A DNA stretch of 26,301 bases from JANNAT01 sp031422555 (GTDB lineage: Bacteria; Pseudomonadota; Alphaproteobacteria; Rhodobacterales; Rhodobacteraceae): positions 1 to 26,301 of the forward strand of contig JANPLZ010000095.1 in the NCBI GenBank assembly GCA_031422555.1, in the 5' to 3' direction. This document shows positions 22,511 to 26,301 of the stretch, piece by piece. A program made the position numbers and the translations under genes. The first letter of the stretch is position 1; every line of letters starts with the position of its first letter. A model generated the notes under the pieces. It saw only the letters and a list, made by a program, of their open reading frames with translations. It had not been told where the DNA came from and did not search any database.

Positions 22511-22882
22511 ATGCTGCGCTATGAATTCAAAGTTGTCCCGGCCCCACGGCGTGGCGAAAAGCTGCGTGGGGTAAAGACCACCGAAGACCGTTTCGCGCTG
22601 GCACTGACCAACGTGATGAATGATCTTGGGCGCGACGGCTGGGATTATGTGCGCGCCGATACGTTGCCGGTGGATGAACGGGTTGGCTTTACTGGCACCA
22701 AGACCAGTTTCCAGAATATGCTGGTGTTTCGCCGCATCATGGAAACCGATGCAGCCCAGCCCACGGCCATCCCCCGCATGATCACCGCTGAGCCGGCAGC
22801 CCCGGTTGGCCCGCGCCTTGGCCCAGCGGAGACGCCTGCCGGACTGGCCCCGGCCATCGGGCCTGCGATGGCGGCAGAATAG
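22511..22882 (+). CDS. DUF4177 family protein
   Basis: A 123-residue protein. The first 75 residues match DUF4177: YEFKVVPAPRRGEK (4-17), GVKTTEDRFALAL, GWDYVRADTLPVDER (43-57) and the closing MLVFRR (70-75). The remainder is a low-complexity Ala/Pro/Gly tail (80-123), probably disordered. There is no signal peptide or membrane segment. The function is unknown to me. ATG 22511 has gcaggag eight bases upstream, a strong binding site. It converges with the HisC-like gene. Confidence 0.85.
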   Translation: MLRYEFKVVPAPRRGEKLRGVKTTEDRFALALTNVMNDLGRDGWDYVRADTLPVDERVGFTGTKTSFQNMLVFRRIMETDAAQPTAIPRMITAEPAAPVGPRLGPAETPAGLAPAIGPAMAAE

Positions 22883-22922
22883 TTTCCATTGATCCGGAGG
22901 GTGTGGGCGGTTTTGGTGTGAT

Positions 22923-24023
22923 CTAGCCCAAAGACGCCAGCGCGTGCGGCAAAGCCGCGGCAAAAATATCCATGGCCTTCGGCGTGCCATGGCTGACGCG
23001 GATGCAGCGGTCATGCGGGGCGACGCCAGGCATGCGCACAAACACCCCCAGATCGGTCAGCGCACCCAACGCGGCGCGGGCATAGTTGCCATCCCGCCCC
23101 AGATCAAGGCAGGTAAAATTGGTGGCTGACGGCAGCGCCGTGGCGGCATTATCGGCGGCAATCCGGATCAGCCGCTGGCGCGCGGTGTCAATTTGCGCGC
23201 GCACATGCCCCAGATGGGCCTGATCGTGCAACGCCGCCAGCGCCCCCGCTTGGGCCAGCCGCCCAACGCCGAAATGATTGCGCAGCTTGTCGAACGCCAG
23301 CGCAAGGTTTGGCGCGGCAATCGCATAGCCCACCCGCAACCCCGCCAGACCATAAGCTTTGGAAAACGTGCGCAGGCGGATCACCCGCGGATCATCGGCG
23401 GCCACCGGGGCGGCGGTGCCAGCGGGGGCCAGATCAACATAGGCCTCATCCAGCACCAAAAGGCAGCCGTCGGGCAGCGCGTTGATCATCTGTGCCACCG
23501 CTGCGCCCGGGTGATGGCTGCCCATCGGATTGTCCGGGTTGGACAGATAAATCAGCTTGGCCTGATGTGCGCGCGCGGCGGTCAGCAAGGCGTCAAGATC
23601 TTCGTGATTGCCCAGATACGGCACCCGGATCAGATCGCCGCCAAAGCCTGCAACATGAAAGTTGAACGTAGGGTATGCCCCCAGCGACGTGACCACCCGG
23701 TCCATTGGTGCCACCAACAGGCGCACCAGATAGCCCAGCAACCCGTCTATCCCTTCGCCCACCACGATATTTGCGGCCCCGACCCCGTGATGGGCGGCCA
23801 AGGCGGCCTTCAGATCATGGCATTCCGGATCGCCATACATCCACACCTGCGCTGCCGCGGCCTGTATCGCGGCAATCGCTGTGGGCGAGGGGCCGAACAT
23901 CGATTCGTTGGCCCCCAGCCGGGCCTGAAAAGCCCGCCCTAGGCGGCGTTCCTGCGTCTCGGGGCCGACGAAGGGCACGGTGGACGGCAGGCTATGGGCA
24001 AGGGGCGTCAGGGGGGCTGTCAT
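22923..24023 (-). CDS. HisC-like PLP-dependent aminotransferase (class I/II)
   Basis: A 366-residue fold-type I aminotransferase close to histidinol-phosphate aminotransferase. The PLP-binding residues are visible: N165 in SNPDNPMG, D192 and Y195 in LVLDEAYVDL, lysine K222 for the Schiff base in RTFSKAYGLAGLRVGY, and a C-terminal phosphate/carboxylate Arg in CIRVSHGT. The SNPDNPMG loop has Met where most family members have Thr (NPxNPTG). The true substrate (histidinol phosphate, an aromatic amino acid, or another) cannot be told, and no his genes are nearby. ATG 24023 was chosen over an in-frame TTG at 24041. It is divergent from the exported protein gene at 24156. Confidence 0.85.
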   Translation of the reverse strand: MTAPLTPLAHSLPSTVPFVGPETQERRLGRAFQARLGANESMFGPSPTAIAAIQAAAAQVWMYGDPECHDLKAALAAHHGVGAANIVVGEGIDGLLGYLVRLLVAPMDRVVTSLGAYPTFNFHVAGFGGDLIRVPYLGNHEDLDALLTAARAHQAKLIYLSNPDNPMGSHHPGAAVAQMINALPDGCLLVLDEAYVDLAPAGTAAPVAADDPRVIRLRTFSKAYGLAGLRVGYAIAAPNLALAFDKLRNHFGVGRLAQAGALAALHDQAHLGHVRAQIDTARQRLIRIAADNAATALPSATNFTCLDLGRDGNYARAALGALTDLGVFVRMPGVAPHDRCIRVSHGTPKAMDIFAAALPHALASLG

Positions 24024-24053
24024 AGCGGCAGTTAGGCGCAAGGCGGAGTTGGG

Positions 24054-24102
24054 TGCAAGAGGGGCTTTGGTGCGGGGGGGGGAATTGCAAGGGGGGCTTT
24101 GG
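24054..24102. repeat. Direct repeat in the divergent gap before hisC-like and 24156
   Basis: tgcaagaggggctttgg (24054-24070) and tgcaaggggggctttgg (24086-24102) differ at one of 17 bases and are spaced 32 bp start to start, about three helical turns. They lie between two divergent genes, so they could be paired operator half-sites, or just a small duplication. Confidence 0.6.
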
Positions 24103-24155
24103 CAGGCGCGCGATTGCGGCTAAGATGACCGAAATCACAGCGCGAAAGGCCGATC

Positions 24156-24713
24156 ATGCCAAAAACTGAAGGTCGTTCCGGGTTTTGGGCCAAGTTTTCG
24201 GCAGTGACTTTGCTGTGGCTTGGTCTTGTCATCGTGGCGCTTGGCACAGCCGTGCCGGCAATGGCTGATATGATCCGTTTTGGCTATGGCGGGTCCATTC
24301 ATGGCGGCGCTGTATGGGAAATTCGCCCCGATGACAGCGTCAGGTTTGTGGCCTATCAGGCCGATGCGGCGGTGACGCAACACCCCAACTGGGTGTGGGA
24401 CACTCGCAGCAGCCGTTCGGGTCATATCACCTTTGCGGTCCCCGGGGCCTTTGCCCGCGCCAGTGCGATTGTGATGCGGCGCGTTGCCAAGGCACAGCTT
24501 GGACCCGCCCCAGCCTATGCGTCAACCTGCACCGATGCGGGGCATTTCAGTGTCGAGGTGGATATCTCCGATCTGACCTATACCGCGATGGTAGATGCCT
24601 GCATCATCAGCACCACGGACAAAGTGCCAAAAAGGGTGCTGCGGCACTACCGGGCGCTGAAAGCCGCCACCGATGAAATAACCGGCGCCTTGCAGTTGGA
24701 TCGGCTGTTTTAA
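24156..24713 (+). CDS. Exported protein of unknown function
   Basis: A 185-residue protein with a signal peptide: a long polar, basic start (residues 1-14), a hydrophobic core (15-34) and a likely cleavage site after AMA (37). The mature part has two cysteines, C125 and C149, that could form a disulfide in the periplasm, and a central beta-rich region with many Val, Trp and Ser. There is no lipobox or later membrane segment, and I recognise no family. ATG 24156 has gaaagg upstream at a good distance. The second exported protein gene follows after 85 bp and may be in the same transcript. Confidence 0.75.
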   Translation: MPKTEGRSGFWAKFSAVTLLWLGLVIVALGTAVPAMADMIRFGYGGSIHGGAVWEIRPDDSVRFVAYQADAAVTQHPNWVWDTRSSRSGHITFAVPGAFARASAIVMRRVAKAQLGPAPAYASTCTDAGHFSVEVDISDLTYTAMVDACIISTTDKVPKRVLRHYRALKAATDEITGALQLDRLF

Positions 24714-24765
24714 CGGCCCTGCGGTTCGCCCCCCCCAAGGATTGCGACATGGGCCGCGTCTGATG

Positions 24766-24783
24766 TGGTGTAACGTGACACCA
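24766..24783. promoter_or_regulatory. Inverted repeat before the second exported protein gene
   Basis: tggtgt (24766-24771) and acacca (24778-24783) are perfect inverted arms around a 6-base centre (aacgtg). It lies immediately before the ribosome binding site of the gene at 24799. It could be a repressor site or a small RNA hairpin next to the binding site. Confidence 0.4.
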
Positions 24784-24798
24784 AAAAGGAATACTGTA

Positions 24799-25197
24799 AT
24801 GAAGGTTGTCTTGGCCCTGATGGCAGTGATCATCCCTGCGACGGCGGCCATGGCCACGCCCCACGAAATTTCCCTGCCGGGCGGTTTGGCGGTTTCTTTG
24901 CCGGGGTCGCAAACCATGGTGCGGCTGACAGCGGTGCAAGATGTCCGCTGTCCGTCCACCGTTGATTGCATATGGGAGGGCACGATCCGGGTGGAACTGG
25001 ACCTGACCGCGCCCGGCGATACGCCTGATCTGGTGGTGCTGTGCAACGCTTGCGACGGTGCCACGCGCACCGCGCAACACGGCAGGCATACCCTGACACT
25101 GCTGCAGTTACTGCCGGGGCGCGAGGTGCTGGATCCGATGGGCCGCAGCCCGGTGCTGCACGACTATACCGTGGTTTTGGCGGTAGACTGGCAGTAG
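24799..25197 (+). CDS. Small exported protein with RCPxxxxxCIW motif
   Basis: A 132-residue protein with a typical signal peptide (MKVVLALMAVIIPATAAMA, cleavage after 19). The mature part has the motif DVRCPSTVDCIWEG at 48-61 and a second Cys pair, C82 and C85 (LCNAC), which suggests two disulfides or a metal site. Short exported proteins with a similar RCP..x..C(I/V)W.G motif occur in several bacteria, mostly unannotated; I know no function. ATG 24799 has aagga about eight bases upstream, so the earlier in-frame start at 24742 was rejected. It converges with valS. Confidence 0.8.
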   Translation: MKVVLALMAVIIPATAAMATPHEISLPGGLAVSLPGSQTMVRLTAVQDVRCPSTVDCIWEGTIRVELDLTAPGDTPDLVVLCNACDGATRTAQHGRHTLTLLQLLPGREVLDPMGRSPVLHDYTVVLAVDWQ

Positions 25198-25266
25198 GGC
25201 GACGCCGCTGCCCCACCCGTTTTGCAAAAACTTACCCCTGCAGGCCCCCTGCGCCGGGTGGGCAGG

Positions 25267-26301
25267 CTAGGCGATATCTTCAAGCCGCAGCAACGCGGCG
25301 GTCAGCTTGGCCACCTCAACCTCGCGGGCGGCCAGATTGGCGCGGGCCTCGATCACCACATCTTCGGGGGCCGAAGCCACAAAGTTGGGGTTGTTCAACC
25401 GGCCGTTCAGCCCGGCGATTTCCTTGCCCAGCTTTTCGCGCGCCTTGGTCAGCCGCGCGTTTTCTTCTGCCGTGTCGATGATGCCCGCCAGCGGAATGGC
25501 AAAGGCCGCGCCGCCCATGTTCACCGTAATCGCCCCCTTGGGCGCTGGCCCTTCAGTCAGGTTTTCAATCCGCGCCAGGCGTTTGATCAGCGTCTGATTG
25601 CGGCCCCATGCCGCGCGGGCGGTGTCGGTCATTGCGGTCGCCACCATGTCCAGCTTTAGCCCCACCGGCACCCGCATTTCGACCCGGGCCGAGCGTATCT
25701 CGTCTATCAGGCCGGTCACCCATGTCATTTCCGCATCGGCATCTTGGTCTATCAGACCCGCGCCGTAAGTGGGCCAATCGGTATGCACCAACAGCTTGGC
25801 GCGGCTCCCGGTCAGTGCCCACAGCTCTTCGGTGATAAACGGCATGATCGGATGCAGCAAGATCATGCTTTGATCCAGCACCCATGCCATGGTTTTGCGG
25901 GTTTCATCGGCGTGGCTGCCGTCAAACAGCGGCTTGGCGAATTCGACATACCAATCGCAGACCTGACCCCAAACGAATTTGTAAAGCGCGTCAGCGGCGG
26001 TATCAAAGCGGTATTCGGCAAGGGCTGCGTTCACTTCGGCCAGCGTTTTGGCGCATTCGCCGATGATCCATGTGTTGGCCGTGGCAGAGGCCGCAGGCGG
26101 GGCGGTTTGGGTCTGATGCCCGTCCCACACCCCGTTCATCTCGGCAAACCGGGTGGCGTTCCACAGTTTGGTGCCGAAATTGCGGTAACCCGCAATGCGC
26201 GCGGTATCCAGTTTCAAGGTGCCGCCCAAAGACGCCATCGCCGCATTGGAAAACCGCAGGGCATCGGCGCCGAATTCATTGATCACATCCAGCGGGTCGA
26301 T
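25267..26301 (-). CDS. valS: Valine--tRNA ligase, C-terminal part (5' end outside window)
   Basis: ValRS charges tRNA-Val with valine in the cytoplasm. The window holds the last 344 residues. The frame runs through the right edge with IDPLDVINEFGADALRF, the segment just after the KMSKS loop, so the Rossmann and editing domains lie beyond the edge. Present are the anticodon-binding helix bundle (FNTALWNATRFAEMN-like GTKLWNATRFAEMN, then WYVEFAKPLF and HPIMPFITEELW) and the C-terminal coiled-coil tRNA arm (about the last 65 residues, with NNPNFVASAPEDVV). The stop at 25267 is intact. A GTG at 26286 is internal, not a start. Confidence 0.96.
   Translation of the reverse strand: MDPLDVINEFGADALRFSNAAMASLGGTLKLDTARIAGYRNFGTKLWNATRFAEMNGVWDGHQTQTAPPAASATANTWIIGECAKTLAEVNAALAEYRFDTAADALYKFVWGQVCDWYVEFAKPLFDGSHADETRKTMAWVLDQSMILLHPIMPFITEELWALTGSRAKLLVHTDWPTYGAGLIDQDADAEMTWVTGLIDEIRSARVEMRVPVGLKLDMVATAMTDTARAAWGRNQTLIKRLARIENLTEGPAPKGAITVNMGGAAFAIPLAGIIDTAEENARLTKAREKLGKEIAGLNGRLNNPNFVASAPEDVVIEARANLAAREVEVAKLTAALLRLEDIA

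Noticed and set aside
25211..25264. Inverted repeat (ctgccccacccg with cgggtgggcag) between the exported protein gene and valS as a shared terminator
   Set aside because: The arms need a bulge, are about 35 bases apart and have no T-run on either strand.

Overview
This is a GC-rich chromosomal segment of an alphaproteobacterium, most probably a member of the Rhodobacterales (Rhodobacteraceae). The reasons are the murB-ddl-ftsQ-ftsA-ftsZ-lpxC order with a DUF2484 gene in front of murB, an FtsZ with a long Ala/Pro-rich linker, an F1-ATPase zeta (DUF1476) gene, a stand-alone corrinoid protein plus betaine/homocysteine methyltransferase in place of a full-length MetH, a GTTC-N7-GTTC LexA box, and GANTC and DnaA-box-like sites in front of ftsZ. 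No phage, insertion sequence, CRISPR array, tRNA or rRNA was seen. This is core genome, and the interest lies in regulation and gene context.

Layout. 1-6540 (+): end of the division and cell-wall (dcw) cluster: C-terminus of an unidentified gene, DUF2484 membrane protein, murB, ddl, ftsQ, ftsA, ftsZ, closed by a strong intrinsic terminator. 6671-10317 (+): lpxC, a nested palindromic element, then bamD and recN. 10309-11896 (-): DUF1638 protein, a 51-residue membrane protein and a B12-binding corrinoid protein. 12049-13134 (+): a PA0069-type radical SAM protein directly behind a LexA box. 13308-16285 (-): an MprF-like lipid aminoacyltransferase/flippase translationally close to betaine/homocysteine methyltransferase. 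16442-16756 (-): ATPase zeta subunit with its own terminator. 17138-19081 (+): purC, purS, an AT-rich gap, and purQ. 19128-22227 (+): the DctB/DctD-type two-component pair. 22511-22882 (+): DUF4177 protein. 22923-24023 (-): HisC-like aminotransferase. 24156-25197 (+): two exported small proteins of unknown function. 25267-26301 (-): C-terminal part of valS, whose 5' end lies outside the window.

How the parts fit. MurB and Ddl make peptidoglycan precursors. FtsQ, FtsA and FtsZ build the division machine on that wall. LpxC and BamD serve the outer membrane. The corrinoid protein and the homocysteine methyltransferase are two thirds of a split cobalamin-dependent methionine synthase; DUF1638 is a likely accessory by context. 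PurC, PurS and PurQ belong to purine synthesis; purL is not in the window.

Most worth a second look: a DctD homologue whose AAA+ domain lacks the GAFTGA loop and has a reversed Walker B acidic pair; DnaA-box-like repeats with a GANTC site on the candidate ftsZ promoter; a LexA box that also settles the start of the radical SAM gene; a 20-bp tandem repeat that creates a chain of 7-codon mini-ORFs linked by ATGA overlaps; and several palindromic or dispersed non-coding elements. Coordinates, motifs and overlaps were read from the sequence; family assignments rest on recalled family features, with no database search.
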